Source of the DNA: Papaver somniferum
Lineage: Eukaryota > Streptophyta > Magnoliopsida > Ranunculales > Papaveraceae
DNA: 64,000 bases
NCBI RefSeq assembly: GCF_003573695.1
Contig: NC_039362.1
Coordinates: forward strand, 11,786,489-11,850,488
Reading direction: 5' to 3'
Position 1 is the stretch's first letter. Every line of letters starts with the position of its first letter. Positions 24,120 to 36,418 of this stretch are shown in pieces. Below the pieces are notes generated by a model. The model saw only the letters and a program-made list of their open reading frames with translations, was not told where the DNA came from and did no database searches. The translations under genes were made by a program, and so were the position numbers.

Positions 24120-24465
24120 ATAATTCCCACACCACATGTGCCAATGGCATGCCATGCCAGCCACACCTACCGCGCCAAGGCATGCCAACCATGCTAGCCT
24201 CACCCCCTGTGCCAATGGCAAGCCATGCAGCCACACCTACCGCGCCAAGGCATGCTAGCCGCATCCTCCGTGCCAATGACAAGCCGTGCCAGCCACACCT
24301 ATCGCGCCAAGGCATGCAAACTATGCTAGCCGCACCCCTGTGCCAATGGCAAACAGTGCCAGCCATACCTACCGCGCCAAGGCATGCCAACCATGCTAGC
24401 CGCACCCCTGTGCCAATGGAAAGCCGTGCCAGCCACGCCTACCACTCCAAAGGCATGCCAACCAT
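24120..24465. repeat. ~70-bp tandem array in LTR A
   Basis: About five units built on CGCGCCAAGGCATGCCAACC, then TGCTAGCCGCACCCC and TGTGCCAATGGCAAGCCG. The 3' LTR has about seven units (30825-31275). The words GGCATGCC and TGCCAATGGCA are near-palindromic. Confidence 0.85.
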
Positions 24466-24885
24466 GCCAAGCCAAACACACCTTGCCCTGTCCCTAGCCA
24501 TGCTAGACGAACCATGTGCCAACAACGTGCAAAATCCTTGGCCCCACCATGCCAAGCCAAACGCACCTTGCCTTGGCCCTAGCCATGCTAGCCACACCAT
24601 GTGCCAAGCGGCATGCCAAGCTCTTGGCCCCACCATGGCAATCCAAACGCACCTTGCCTTGTCCCTAGCAATGCTAGCCGCACCATATGCCAAGCGGCAT
24701 GCCAAGCTCTTGGCCCCACCATGCCAAGCCAAACGCACCTTGCCTTGGCCTTAGCCATGCTAGCCGCACCATGTGCCAACGGCGTGCCAAACCCTTGGCC
24801 CCACCATGCCAATCCAACCGCACCTTTCCATGGCCCTATCCATGCTAGCCGCACCATTGCCAAACGACATGCAAAACCCGCGACC
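24466..24885. repeat. Second tandem array in LTR A
   Basis: Units of about 65-110 bases with TTGGCCCCACCATGCCAAGC, then CACCTTGCCTTGGCCCTAGC and CATGCTAGCCGCACCATG. Similar array in the 3' LTR at 31275-31700. Confidence 0.8.
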
Positions 24886-24889
24886 CCAC

Positions 24890-25740
24890 TATACCATGCC
24901 GGCCTTCCCTATGCGGCCGCCAAAATGAAGGCGTGGGATAATCAACGGTCTCCTTTCAATCCCAGGAGCAAATCCTAGCCGTCCAAGGTTACCAGACAAC
25001 GCATGGTAACCTTCGATCCAAAAACCCTAGTTTGGCCACGCCAAACCGCGCCAAGGCATGCCATGCCAATGGCATGCCAACCTTGCCGCGCCACCATGCT
25101 GGCCTTCCCTATGCGATCACTAAAACAAAGGCGTGCAACAATCAACGAGCGCCCTTCAATCCCAGGAACAATTCCTAGCCGTCCAAGGTTACCAGACAAC
25201 GCATGGTAACCTTCGACCCAAAAACCCTAGTTTGGCCACGCCAAACCGCGCGAAGGCATGCCAATGGCATGCCAACCTTGTCGCGCCACCATGCTGGTCT
25301 TCCCTATGCGGTCACTAAAACAAATGCGTGTGATAATCAATGGTCGCCCTTCAATCCTAGGAGCAAATTCTAGCCGTCCAAGGTTACCAGATAACGCATG
25401 GTAACCTTTGACCCAAAAACCCTAGTTTGGCCACGCCAAACCGATCCAAGGCATGACATGCCAATGGCATGCAAACCTTGCCGCGACACCAAAACGAAGG
25501 CGTGCGACAATCAACGGTCGCCCTTCAATCCCAGGAGCAGATCCTAGCCGTCCAAGCTTACCAGACAACGCATGGTAACCTTTGACCCAAAACCCTAGTT
25601 TGGCCACGCCAAGGCATGCCATGCCAGTGGCATGCCGACCTTGCCGCGCTACCATGCTGGCCTTCTCTATGTGGCCACCAAAAAAGAAAGCATGCGACGA
25701 TCAACGACTACCTTTCCTCTTAAGATGCAAAATCTCGACC
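24890..25740. repeat. ~190-215 bp tandem array in LTR A
   Basis: Four units containing ATGCTGGCCTTCCCTATGCG, AATCAACGGTCGCCCTTCAA, AGCCGTCCAAGGTTACCAGA and AACCCTAGTTTGGCCACGCC. The 3' LTR array (31715-32765) has more units. The reverse-strand version fills the LTRs of element G. Confidence 0.85.
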
Positions 25741-26135
25741 GTCGAAGGTCACCAAGCCAGCAAGTTTCCAAAGCTCGACTTGCTAGGAGACAATATGCTA
25801 CATGTTTTCCACAAAGACATTCGAGACATCAACACAAACTGGGGGATCCTCTTTGGGTATTGGTTTGGCAGTTTACAGCATGCGGCGTACACTACGCCCG
25901 TCATAAGGAAGTGTCATAAGGATGATGCGGTTATTAAATACAGGGAGTTAATGGTGAAACGCTCTTTTGTGGGACATCAATTCCATGCGTTAACGGTTTT
26001 ATTGAACATTAATTCCACGCGTTAACGGTTTTTTGGAACATCAATTCCATGCGTTAACTGTTACCACCTCCTCTCATTTACTCACCCATTTTTTCCATTC
26101 CTTAATGAGACCAGAGTACGTTTCACTTCGACTTG

Positions 26136-26143
26136 TATAAATA
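26136..26143 (+). promoter_or_regulatory. TATA box of LTR A
   Basis: TATAAATA in CGACTTGTATAAATAGG, about 370 bases before the LTR end. The same site is kept in the 3' LTR (about 36837-36845) and in both LTRs of G (TATTTATA at 60495-60502 on plus, and near 45680). The LTR promoter is therefore conserved across copies. Confidence 0.65.
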
Positions 26144-26516
26144 GGTCTTACCTATTTCCACCGAACAACAAGTTCAGTCAGGAATATACACCACTCAAAA
26201 AAACGTTGGCTAGCTTTCCATCTGTGAGATTCCCACTTTTCTGATACAAGTCGTAACACAACTACTCTTCCAGAATCAACTATTCTGGTCTCATCACTTT
26301 TCTTGCTTCTCTCCCCAAAACCAACCCATTCTTCTTCACTTTGTGACCGAAGCAAGTCTGCAACGGCCATTTCTTGGTTTAGGCCGAACTTGTACAAATT
26401 GATCTCTCGAATCTAAAGTACTCCCTTGCAGTACATTTTTTAGGGTTTAAATTCGTTTCTCACCCACACACCCGAAATTACCAAAATCAGCAGAAACCAT
26501 TTTCACCCACAAACAA

Positions 26517-26535
26517 TTGGCGACCACAGTGGGAG
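26517..26535 (+). other. Primer-binding site of element A
   Basis: TTGGCGACCACAGTGGGAG starts two bases after the LTR. The identical site lies, reversed, at about 60102-60120 in element G. It resembles primer sites of plant gypsy elements; the tRNA was not identified. Confidence 0.7.
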
Positions 26536-27125
26536 ATTGATCTTTCGGTTACAATGTCAATTTTCAATCTTCGATCTCATGCTTCAACCCAGACATCAAG
26601 ACGGTAGAAGCAGGCGATCCTCTCAGGGATCGACGACTCAGTTACCAGACCCCCCGATTATCAGTCTTGACGCGATAAGGGATGACTGGGGACTTCCTAG
26701 TGCTTAAAAGCGAACGACCCGACCAGGGATCGACAAATCGATTACCAGGTGACTTAGAGACGCATGGGGACTTTCCACAATAGCGCTGGTGCTTCCAACA
26801 AAACTAGGACTTGCACCTGACTCATTTTTCGTTAGCAGATCCAAAAAACCGAGTAAGTCTTGCCTAGAAAAAATACATGGTTTACTATTTTAAGTTTTCA
26901 CGGAAATGATAAAACCGATAGCCATGTTATGTTTCATTCCATGTCATCTACTGACACACAACGTTCACGGTTCCATATCTTCCCTGGGATGTTTGTGTCA
27001 TCTAAAATCATAACCAAAAACGTCATCATCCTAAAACAGTTCATCCCGAATAATAATCCAAAACCCTCATAGGTAACACTTGTCTATCAACCCAAAAATC
27101 CAGAAAATCAAACCATAAACCAGAC
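26536..27125 (+). other. Leader of element A
   Basis: No gene. Closely related to the minus strand of 59450-60100 in element G, including the repeated phrase GGGGACTT and GACCAGGGATCGAC. This common leader shows that A and G are members of one family. Confidence 0.7.
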
Positions 27126-27480
27126 GCTTTGTTTGACTTACAAAAAAAAAAAAAAGAGGAAAACCCTAATGCCCGGTTCTTCGTGGAATCAGTCACCTAC
27201 CCGTACGTACCCACTTTGAATAATAATGATTACCCGTCACTAGCCGATGTTACTACGGCGATATTCGAAGAGGAATTGTTTATGATGAATTATTTATCCA
27301 AGTTTATGAAAGGCATACCTACGGCTAGGGTTTACACCAGTTCAGAAGAACAATATTTCTACAGATTTATGGAAGGCATACCTATGGCTAGGGTTTGCAC
27401 CAACACAAGAAAAAAAGAAAACAAATTGGAAGAGAAACGCTGGAGTACAGACCTGGAATATGCTTGGACACTTTATTGCT
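27126..27480 (+). other. A internal region equivalent to the outer 5' flank of the PMD gene in G
   Basis: 27285-27415 is two tandem copies (about 70 bases) of a phrase containing GGCATACCTACGGCTAGGGT. The same pair lies on the minus strand of G at about 56212-56345, in the 5' UTR intron of its PMD gene. A short plus-strand frame (27129-27554) is open, but the matching DNA in G is intronic, so I do not call a gene. All PMD exons are absent here. Confidence 0.5.
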
Positions 27481-27740
27481 ACCGCGCCACGCCAAGCCAG
27501 CGTCGTTCCAAGCCAACATTCCGCGTCATGACAAGCCAACAGTCCGCGTCATGACAAGCCAACGTTCCGCGCCACGCCAAGCCAACGCCGTGCCAAGACA
27601 AGCGCCTGCGCCAAGCCAGCGCCCATTCCAAGCCGATCCAGCACTAACAGCTTGCATCTCTCCAGCGCCGACAGCTTGCATCCTTCCAGCGCTAACAATT
27701 TGCATCCTTCCAGCGCTAACAGGTTGCATCTTTACTGCAG
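27480..27740. repeat. Short tandem repeats in A internal region
   Basis: 27480-27620 repeats CGCGCCACGCCAAGCCA and GTCATGACAAGCCAAC at about 27 bases. 27644-27735 repeats CCAGCGCTAACAGCTTGCAT at about 24 bases, four times. Confidence 0.7.
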
Positions 27741-29650
27741 CTTGCATCCTTCCATTGTTGTTTCTGAACGCCCAGTGGAATGGAATCAGCAATCCAATTT
27801 CATAATTCGTAAAGATCAGGAATGACTTCTCCAAAATCGAGGCAAAGAAAATCAGCAACCTCCCTAAGTTCACAAAGACTCTCTTCCTGCGCAGTATCAA
27901 GGCATATTTGCAGCCCTCAACCGCACTGCATCAGGGAAGCAGCCGTTTCCAACCAGAGAAGTCGATCCCAAACCCCAACCTCTCATGAAAAGCACGATTG
28001 ATAGATGGAACTGGGGACTCCTAACCATTGTTCGCCTAAAGGGTGTCCAATTTGACAACCTACTGATTAACGCAGCCGCTCCGCTTCAACGCTCGCTCCA
28101 GCAGCCGCTCTGCTTCAGCGTTCTCTCCATAAGCTGTTCCAGGATTCGAAGCCAAAGATTTAGCGTTTGACTTCTTAAGTTTCAATATCCTCTCCAAGAG
28201 CCGAAGCTGCTTCAACGCCGCTTCTTCCTGCAAAGGGTCGTACCACCACGCTCCCCGTGTCAAGGATCATGATCATATCCAGCTAATCTTCATAGTCGTG
28301 GCCGCCTTTTGATCCATCTCGCCAAAAACTTGTGATCAGGGACAGTTTGCTCGCTTACGCATCCAGCCAATCTCTTTAGTTCCATGGAAGCCCATACAAT
28401 TCCAGCCAACCTACTTTGTTACCACGACAATGTAGTCTCTTCTGATTACATCTGCTACCAAGAATTGTTGCCGCTCATTTGTTGATACCAGCCAGAGCTT
28501 CACCACAGCAGCAATCACTACAAAAATGGAAACATATAAACCATACTTGAGGACTGAGGATATACATGAAATTACTTTACTGTCAAAGCTCAGAAGACAC
28601 AGTCAGCCAAAAAGCCATAGCCACAACAAGGTCATCTACTCTTCGAGGATGCAACGCAAGAATATCATCACCTCTCTGTCTAGAAGACGTGTTCAACACT
28701 TTACGAGACCGCGGAGGATCCCATGCCTGCTCAGAGGAAAACAACTTCAGAAACTAAAGAAAAATGCGATTGGGGACTGCTCATCGCACTCAACGACCAT
28801 CAAAAACTCATGAGATAACTTCAGAGACGCGACTGATACATTTTCTTGAAGAAATAGAGGAAGCCACGATAAACAACATAACTCTCTCATTTCTACCTCT
28901 TCGTTATCCAGAATATTTCGTTCATGTGATATTCTGAGCATCCCAGCGTCGCAACCAAAAGAATACAATAAGCTTGTATCAAACCCCGTGGACGTAGAGT
29001 TAAGACGATGCAATGAAAGTAGGTTACACAAGGGGACTACCAGCATGGGACGCTTTCACTCCCCTCAACAAAGTTATTTCTGATTTTAACATCATCACTG
29101 TCAAAGTTTTACGAGCCACGGGAATTTCTCAACACAAAGCCGTACATGTGCATCAAAGACTCCAAAAACACGCCACAGAGATACATTCACATGTTCGGCC
29201 GTGCCATCGGATTTAACAGAAATATAACTGGAGACTTCTCACCGCATCTCATTACATATGATAGTACAAATTCCTTGAATACTTGATAGCAGCACGTCGG
29301 TAACGAAACGTCTCCCAACCCATCTATTTCATCCAGTGGTTCCGTAAGATTTCGACCATACAAGCATCCAGCATACTGTCATCGTGATTAGAAGGTCCAA
29401 GCACTGAACAACCTAAAATCAAGGATGGACCGACAACGCAACCACATCCATCCGTCCCAAGAATGCAATTGAGTTTGGGAAATTGTGGAATCCACTGGAG
29501 AGACACCGCAGACGAAAGCACGGATCGGGACGAGCGACAGAAAAAAGAAGAAGGTCAATACCTCTTTTCATACGGACGGAGTTTCTAGAGTTTGCACAGA
29601 ATAAATTTTCCTTCTTGCTCCATGAACGGGAATAGATGACTTCGACGCGA
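27741..29650 (+). other. A internal region, unassigned
   Basis: About 1.9 kb not matched by the rest of the window and absent from G. Open frames are short on both strands, and none has a recognisable domain. TGGGGACT-like words recur (near 28009, 28770, 29030). It may be captured DNA or diverged noncoding sequence. Confidence 0.4.
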
Positions 29651-29659
29651 CTATGTTAT

Positions 29660-30335
29660 CCCGAGCCCGCAACATCCCTACTGAATTCTTCCTGAGTTTC
29701 ACTGTCGGGCCGTTTTCACCTCCTAATCGAGCTCAAACCCTAACTATTTCCGCGCTGGGAGATAGAAAATTATTTTCCGGTCAGATTGGGGGGCAGACCG
29801 TCAAAATCCGAGTTCGTACGAGAATTCTACAACGATTTTATTAAGGAGCTCTAATTAGGGTTTCGGCATCCCAAACCCTGGTTTTGACAAAGTTCTCAGG
29901 CGTCATCACCACTGTTTGGTGGCCAAACTTCCAGCGCCATCACCACCATTTGGTATCCGAAGTTCCAAAACCAGTTCCCATCCTTCCACGGAATTGAAGC
30001 CAGACGACATCATTCCACGGGCCCGCAACATCCCTCATGAATTCTTCCTGAGTTTCACTGTCGGGCCTTTTTAACCTTCTAAACGAGCTCGAAACCTAAC
30101 TATTCCTTCCTACGGAGATAGGAAATTCTTTTCCGGTCATATGGAGTGGCGGACCATCAAAATCCGAGTTCGTACGAGAATTCTACAACGATTCTAGTAA
30201 GGGGCGCTAATTAGGGTTTCGGCATGCCAAACCCTAATTTAGACAAAGTTTCCAGGCGCCATCACTACCATTTGATAACCGAAGTTCCAACGTCATCACC
30301 ATCGTTTGGAAGCCGAAGTTCCGAAACCAGTTTAC
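29660..30335 (+). repeat. Imperfect direct duplication, period ~356 bp
   Basis: GCCCGCAACATCCCT at 29665 and again at 30021 starts a pair of ~300 base copies. They share TTCCTGAGTTTCACTGTCGG, then ATCCGAGTTCGTACGAGAAT, CTACAACGATT and TAATTAGGGTTTCGGCAT. Small indels separate the copies. Confidence 0.8.
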
Positions 30336-30337
30336 AC

Positions 30338-30507
30338 CATTCCAAGCCGACCGACGCCTGCGGCTCCCATTCCAAGCCGACAGATGTTTGCGGCTCCCAT
30401 TCCAAGCCGACCAACGCCTGCGGCTCCCATTCCAAGCCGACCTACGCCTGCGGCTCCCATTCCAAGCCGACCAATGCCTGCGGCTCCCATTCCAAGCCGA
30501 CGATCTA
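30338..30507 (+). repeat. 30-bp minisatellite, six units
   Basis: The unit is CATTCCAAGCCGACC plus AACGCCTGCGGCTCC, with one to three changes between units. Because 30 is a multiple of three, the plus strand encodes a decapeptide series (HSKPTNACGS type) inside a 124-codon open frame (30224-30598). Nothing else supports a protein. Confidence 0.85.
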
Positions 30508-30697
30508 CATCTCACCAGTTCACGGTCGAGCCAGCACAATTTATACAAGGCTGCCAACACGGGAAACGCAAACTCTCTTTACCTCCCGAAAAGGTTAGTC
30601 AGACTTTCCTGACCATCTTATCACGACTTGTTTCTATTTCTCGTCCCAGCCTGTCACTATCTTATGCTTACCTCGCAACGATGCTCCCGTTCCGATC

Positions 30698-30712
30698 TAA
30701 GCATGGACTTAA
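30698..30712 (+). other. Worn polypurine tract of element A
   Basis: TAAGCATGGACTTAA against AAGCAGGGGACTTAA in B and G, so two of the central purines are changed. Confidence 0.6.
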
Positions 30713-32769
30713 TGTTGATGGTGGTTTTTAGCCTAGGGTTAAAACCGTAAAACCGCACAGCTGACATGACGTCATTATGACCATAAACACATTTATTGAA
30801 CCCTTTAATATGTCTACGAGAAAATTACCAGCCACACCTATCGCGCCAAGGCATGCCAACCATGCTAGCCGCACCCCCCGTGCCAATGAAAGGCCGTGCC
30901 ATCCACACCTACCGCGCCAAGGCATTCCAACTATGCTACCCGCATCCATGTGCCAATGGCAAACCGTGCCAGCCACACCTACCGCGCCAAGGCATGCCAA
31001 CTACGCTAGCCGTAGACCTGTGCCAATGGGAAGCGGTGCTAGCCACACCTATCGCGTCAAGGCATGCCAACCATGCTAGCCGCACCCCCCGTGCCAATGA
31101 CAAGTTGTGCCAGCCACATCTACCACGCCAAGGCATGCCAACTATGCTAGCCGCACCCCTGTGCCAATGGCAAGCCGTGCCATCCACGCCTATCGCGCCA
31201 AGGCAGGCCAACCATGCTAGCCGTACCCCTGTGCCAATGGCAAGTCGTGCCAGCCACTCCTACCACGCCAAAGGCATGCCAACCATGCCAAGACAAACGC
31301 ACCTTGCCCTGGCCCTAGCCATGCTAGCCGCACCATGTGCTAACGGCGTGCCGAACCCTTGGCCCCACCATGCCAAGCCAAACGCACCTTGCCTTGGCCC
31401 TAGCCATGCTAGCTGCACCATGTGCCAAGCGGCATGCCAATCTCTTGGCCCCATCATGCCAAGCCAAACACACCTTTCCTTGGCCCTGGCCATGCTAGCC
31501 GCACCATATGCCAAGCGGCATGCCAAGCTCTTGGCCCCACCATGCCAAGCCAAACACACATTTCCTTGGCCCTAGACATGCTAGCCGCACCATGTGCGAA
31601 CGGCGTGCCAAACCCTTGGCCCCACCATGCCAAGCCAACTGCACCTTCACATGGCCCTAGCCATGCTAGCCGCACCATGTGCCAAACGGCATGCCAAACC
31701 CGCGGCTCCACTATACTGTCGGCCTTCCCTATGCGACCACCAAAACGAAGGCGTGCGATAATCAACGGTCGCCCTTCAATCCCAGGATAAAATCATATCC
31801 GTCCAAGGTTACTAGAAAACGCATGGTAACCTTCGACCCAAAAACCCTAATTTGGCCACGCCAAATCGCGCAAAGGCATGCCATGCCAATGGCATGCCAA
31901 CCTTGCCGCGCCACCATGCTGGCCTTCCCTATATGGCCACTAAAACAAACGCCTGCGACAATCAACGGTCTCCCTTCAATCCCAGGAGCAAATCCTAGCC
32001 GTCCAAGGTTACCGGACAACGCATGGTAACCTTTGACCAAAAAACCTTAGATTGGCCACGCCAAACCGCGCAAAGGCATGCCATACCACCATGGTGGCCT
32101 TCCCTATGCGTCCACTAAAACAAAAGCATGCGACAATCAACGGTCTCCCTACAATCCCAGGAGCAAATCCTAGCCGTCCAAGTTTACCAGACAACGCATG
32201 GTAACCTTTGACCCAAAAACCCTAGTTTGGCCACGCCAAACCACGCCAATGGCATGCCAACCTTGTCGCGCCACCATGCTGGCCTTCCCTATGCGGCCAC
32301 TAAAACAAAGGCGTTCGACAATCAACGGTCGCTCTTCAATCCAAGTAGCAAATCATATCCGTCCAAGGTTACCAGACAACGCATGGTAACCTTCGACCCA
32401 AAAACCTTAGTTTGGCCACGCCAAACCGCGCCAAGGAATGTCGTGCCAATGGCATGCCAACCTTGCCGCACCACCATGCTGGCCTTCCCTATGCGGCCAC
32501 TAAAACGAAAGCGTGCAATAATCAACGGTCTCTCTTCAATCCCATGAGCAAATCCTAGCCGTCCAAGGTTACCAGACAACGCATGGTAACCTTTGACCCA
32601 AAACCCTAGTTTGGCCACGCCAAGCCGCGCCAAGGCATGCCATGCCAATGGCATGCCGACCTTGCCGCGCCACCATGCTGGCCTTCTCTATGCGGCCACC
32701 TAAAACGAAAGCGTGCGGAGATGAACGGCTACCTTTCCTCTTAAGATGCAAAATCTCGACCGTCGAAGG
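30713..32769 (+). repeat. 3' LTR of element A, first part
   Basis: TGTTGATGGTGG start, then longer versions of the three tandem arrays found in the 5' LTR (about seven units of the first against five). It is broken at 32769 by the solo LTR of family B. Confidence 0.9.
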
Positions 32770-35700
32770 TGTGAATGGGGAAAAACGATTTGCTGGTTTT
32801 TACGGAATTTAAGAGTCGACCGTGTGGAGACTCCTTGAACCGAGCGAAATGTTGAACCTCAGACAGATGCACTGCAAGAAGGGAGTGCTTTAAGTTCGAG
32901 AGATCAATCTGTAATACCCCGGCCTAAACCAAGAACAATGGTCATTCCAGAGTCAATTCGGTCACAAGAGAGGATGGGTTGATCTGTAGGAGGGAAGCTG
33001 AGAAATGCATGAGATCAATGGTGATCTGAGACTGTAGGTGTGTTGTGAATTCAGCATGAAAATGCTCTGAATGATTGAATGTTGCTCAATTGAGAGTAAT
33101 TTCTGTGAGTTCGTGTAGACGAAAGATTGTCTGTATGAACTATGATGAGAAATTTCTCATTTTGGCGAATGTTGTTCGATTGTTCGAAAAACCTCTGTCT
33201 TTTCAATCAGGATTCAGGGACATTTTATAATGCCGGAGTTAAAAACACCATGATCCCATGAAGTGTGACAGTTGCTGGAATCAGAGAATGGGAAATGGGG
33301 AAATCATGTTAAAACCAATTACTCATCGTGCGGAGACTTGGTTAACTTTCCACCCACTATTTTGCTGACTCTTCCAACTGATTGCACGACTTGCTTACAT
33401 TCTCATCGTGGGTTAACACACGTGTCGTAGACCGCCAGACCAAAACCCTAGTTAATATCCCCCCATGTGACACGATTGAAATCTCGTGATTGTGGAGTCA
33501 GTTGCTGACTTTATGGGACGATGAGTCCATGTAGCGCTGAGTTGAACATGATTAGCAAATGTTTCGAAACTCATGAATTTAATGTGTCTGCTGAGACGAG
33601 GTATCATTATAACCTAAGACGAGCAAAACTGTGTTGCTAAATTGTTGAATATTGGTAGTTGAACCAATATTCTTTGATTTGAGCAAATATTGCTAGTCTG
33701 AGCGAATATTGCTAATTGAATAAATATTGCCGGTTCGAGCGAATATTGCTAGTTCGAGCAGATATTTTTCTTTTGATGAATTGTTGGTAGCTGGACCAAA
33801 TAAAATATTAATTTAAGTTACTGACTGCTGGGTCGAGCAAAATAAATATGAATATCAATCATTGAATCAACATAAAATTATCAGAGTGTTCGAATCTGCA
33901 CAGAATCACGTTTCTGCAGAACTCTGGATTCAAAATTCTAATTTTACTGAAATGATGATTTATCTCAAATCAACAGGGGACTGGCTACATGGGATGACGG
34001 GTTCACCATATAACGCCCAGATGCTCGAATGGGCAAAAAATACCAAAGTCTCTTGAGGACCAGTTAGTGAAAGAATGATCAAATGCTGGTTTAATCATTT
34101 ACTGAAATTATGCTCGTGTGAGCAACAAATCATAAAACCTGATGTAGAAAATATGAGGGGCCGACCAAGAGGTCATGAGACCGGCTCTTGATGGTCGTGG
34201 GACCAGTAGATGGTCGTTTGAGCGAACTTCCAATTGTTTGGAAAGAGTTCGAACCTAATATGAGCAACTGAGCAAATTAGGTTAAAATCATTAAAACATG
34301 CGGGACCAGCTGTTTGCAAGCCTCAGGGTCACCCTTGGTCGGTCAAGGAGATGTGCCCGTGTCACCATAGTGTCCGTGCTTCAGTCCTGAGAATTTTGTT
34401 TTTTTTCTGATGCACGTTTGCGCAACATTTGGAGAAAATATGCAAAATCCATGGTTTTGCTGAAACCGGAAAAAATACATGAGATGATGGAAATAATAAA
34501 TAAACAAGGAATCACAAGGTGTGGCTAGGGCATGGCCGGCCGGCTGACACACGGTCCCACATGCTTTTCCCAGTTTTATGTGATTTTATGTATTTTTTTC
34601 TGATTAAAGGGAAATTCCATGAAACTGGAGAGTTTGGCGAAATTAAGGAACTTCCATGAGATGAGAAACATAAATTAAAATATAAAATAGGGAATGGGAG
34701 TTTGGGACCGGCAATGTCCGTGGCATAGTCGGCCGACCAATGGGCGCGGGGCCCAAGGCACTCTTCCCAATTTTATGTAATTTTGATGATTTTAGATAAT
34801 TTTTCATAAAATCAAAGGGATTGGTTGAAAACCAAGATATTTTGTTGAAATCAGGGAGTTTTCATGAAATCAGGAAATCAAACACCAAATAATAATAAAA
34901 TAATGGGCATGTGGGACCGGCTAGGGCATGGCCGGCCGGCTAGAGCCCGGTCCCACAAGTTTTCCTAATTTTTTAATATTTTCCATGATTTTAGAGAAAA
35001 TACATGAAATTAGGTAATTTTAGGGAAAATTCATAAAATCAAGGAATTTTCATAATTTGAGAAGGAATAATAAAATAATGGGACGTTAGGTATGGGACCG
35101 GCCACGGCCAAGGCATGACCGCCGGCCGGCGGTCCCGCGACACCTTTCCCTAATTTTATTATTTTTTGATAAAATCATGTGATTTAGATAAAAATACATG
35201 AAATTAGGTAATTTTCATGATTTTAAGGAAAATTCATAAAATCAAGGAATTTTCATAATTTGGGAGAAATAATAAAATAATGGAGACGTGAGGTGTGGGA
35301 CCGGCCACGTCCAAGACATGGCCGGCTGGTGCTCGGTCCCGCGACACCTTTCCCTAATTTTATTATTTTTTGATAAAATCATGTGATTTAGATAATTTCT
35401 TTGAAATAAAGGAAATTTTCCCGAACGAGAGGATTTTCATGAGATCGTGAAAATAGTAAAAATATGGTAAAATATAAAATTGGGCGCGGGACTAGTCACG
35501 GCATGACTGGTCGGCTGGTGAGCCTAGTCCCTGGCGCTTTTGTTTAATATTTTATTATTATTATTTTCCCTTCCTATTTTGCATAGGTTCCTCGTTCGTT
35601 CGTATTTTTGAAATGCTCGTTCGTGCATTCAAAATGCTGGTCTGTGCATTATCTGCTAATTACACTTGCACCATTTTTGTCAGGGCTTATTCGATGCTCA

Positions 35701-36418
35701 GATGCCTATTCCGTTGAATATTTATTACTAACCTGTGGAATTCTGATGGGAAGAACCACATATTAAAGTAACGAAATAACGAGGAATCGTAGAATATTTC
35801 TGAATATTCAGGCGATTAACTGACGACTCGTAGAATATTGTTGGATATTCAGACGATTTAAGATAATTAATTGCTGGCTCTATACTAGAAGGGCTTCCTG
35901 TCTAGGAGCATTAATTATCTGAGGGTTGAGCAATATGAACTTGCTGGAGTGTCATATTCCTCTTGCATAGTCGGGGAAAATCTGGTTACATCCCGAAGAC
36001 GTTGTCGCTCTATACTAGCAGACATGTTGTCTAGGAACCGCCCAATCTTTCGATTCTATACATTATGAGATGTGCCGTGGCCTCAGCTGAGAGACTGCAC
36101 ATCTTCATCTTCTCCGAGAGACTTTCTCCATCAGAGGTGGAATGAACTTTCATGCACAAATACATGAGTCTCGATACTCATCCGATTGCCGGATCCGGAG
36201 TAATTACTGAAATTGCTCAGTATTCATGAGATGTGTCGTGGCCTTAGCTGAGAGACTACATATCTACACGTACTCTGAGAGACAGCCTTCTCAGTCAGAG
36301 ATGTATGACATGAGCTTTCATGCTTTAATGAGAGACATGAGTCTCAATACTCATCCGGTTGCCGAATCTGGAGTATAGTTTTACAATTCTACCCTTTGTC
36401 GAAAATCCACCATCTACA
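32770..36418 (-). mobile_element. Solo LTR of family B (3649 bp)
   Basis: On plus it starts TGTGAATGGGGAAAAACG and ends CCACCATCTACA, the reverse complement of the element B LTR ends. The target duplication GAAGG lies at 32765-32769 and 36419-36423. There is no internal DNA, so it arose by LTR-LTR recombination. It contains the same ~180 bp array (34500-35560). It is about 360 bases longer than the LTR at 10188-13475. Confidence 0.9.

Larger units (their letters stand above)
23964..26515 (+). repeat. 5' LTR of element A (2552 bp)
   Basis: TGTTGATGGTGG start and CCCACAAACA end. It carries three tandem arrays, then a unique 3' part with a TATA box. Open frames on both strands in the arrays are rich in His, Pro, Ala or Trp, Leu and Gly; they come from the repeats and are not genes. 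Confidence 0.9.

Noticed and set aside
24097..25655. Many open frames of 60-210 codons on both strands in the A-family LTR
   Set aside because: They follow the tandem repeat units, are low in complexity (Trp/His/Gly or Pro/Ala-rich) and appear on both strands of every copy.
27129..27554. Protein-coding gene in element A (141 codons)
   Set aside because: The matching DNA in G is the 5' UTR intron of the PMD gene; codons are not kept and no domain is seen.
30338..30507. CRISPR-like array
   Set aside because: Direct head-to-tail minisatellite without unique spacers; the setting is a plant retrotransposon.
30796..32751. A 259-codon frame and others in the A 3' LTR
   Set aside because: Same repeat-derived pattern; no frame is kept between the 5' and 3' LTR.
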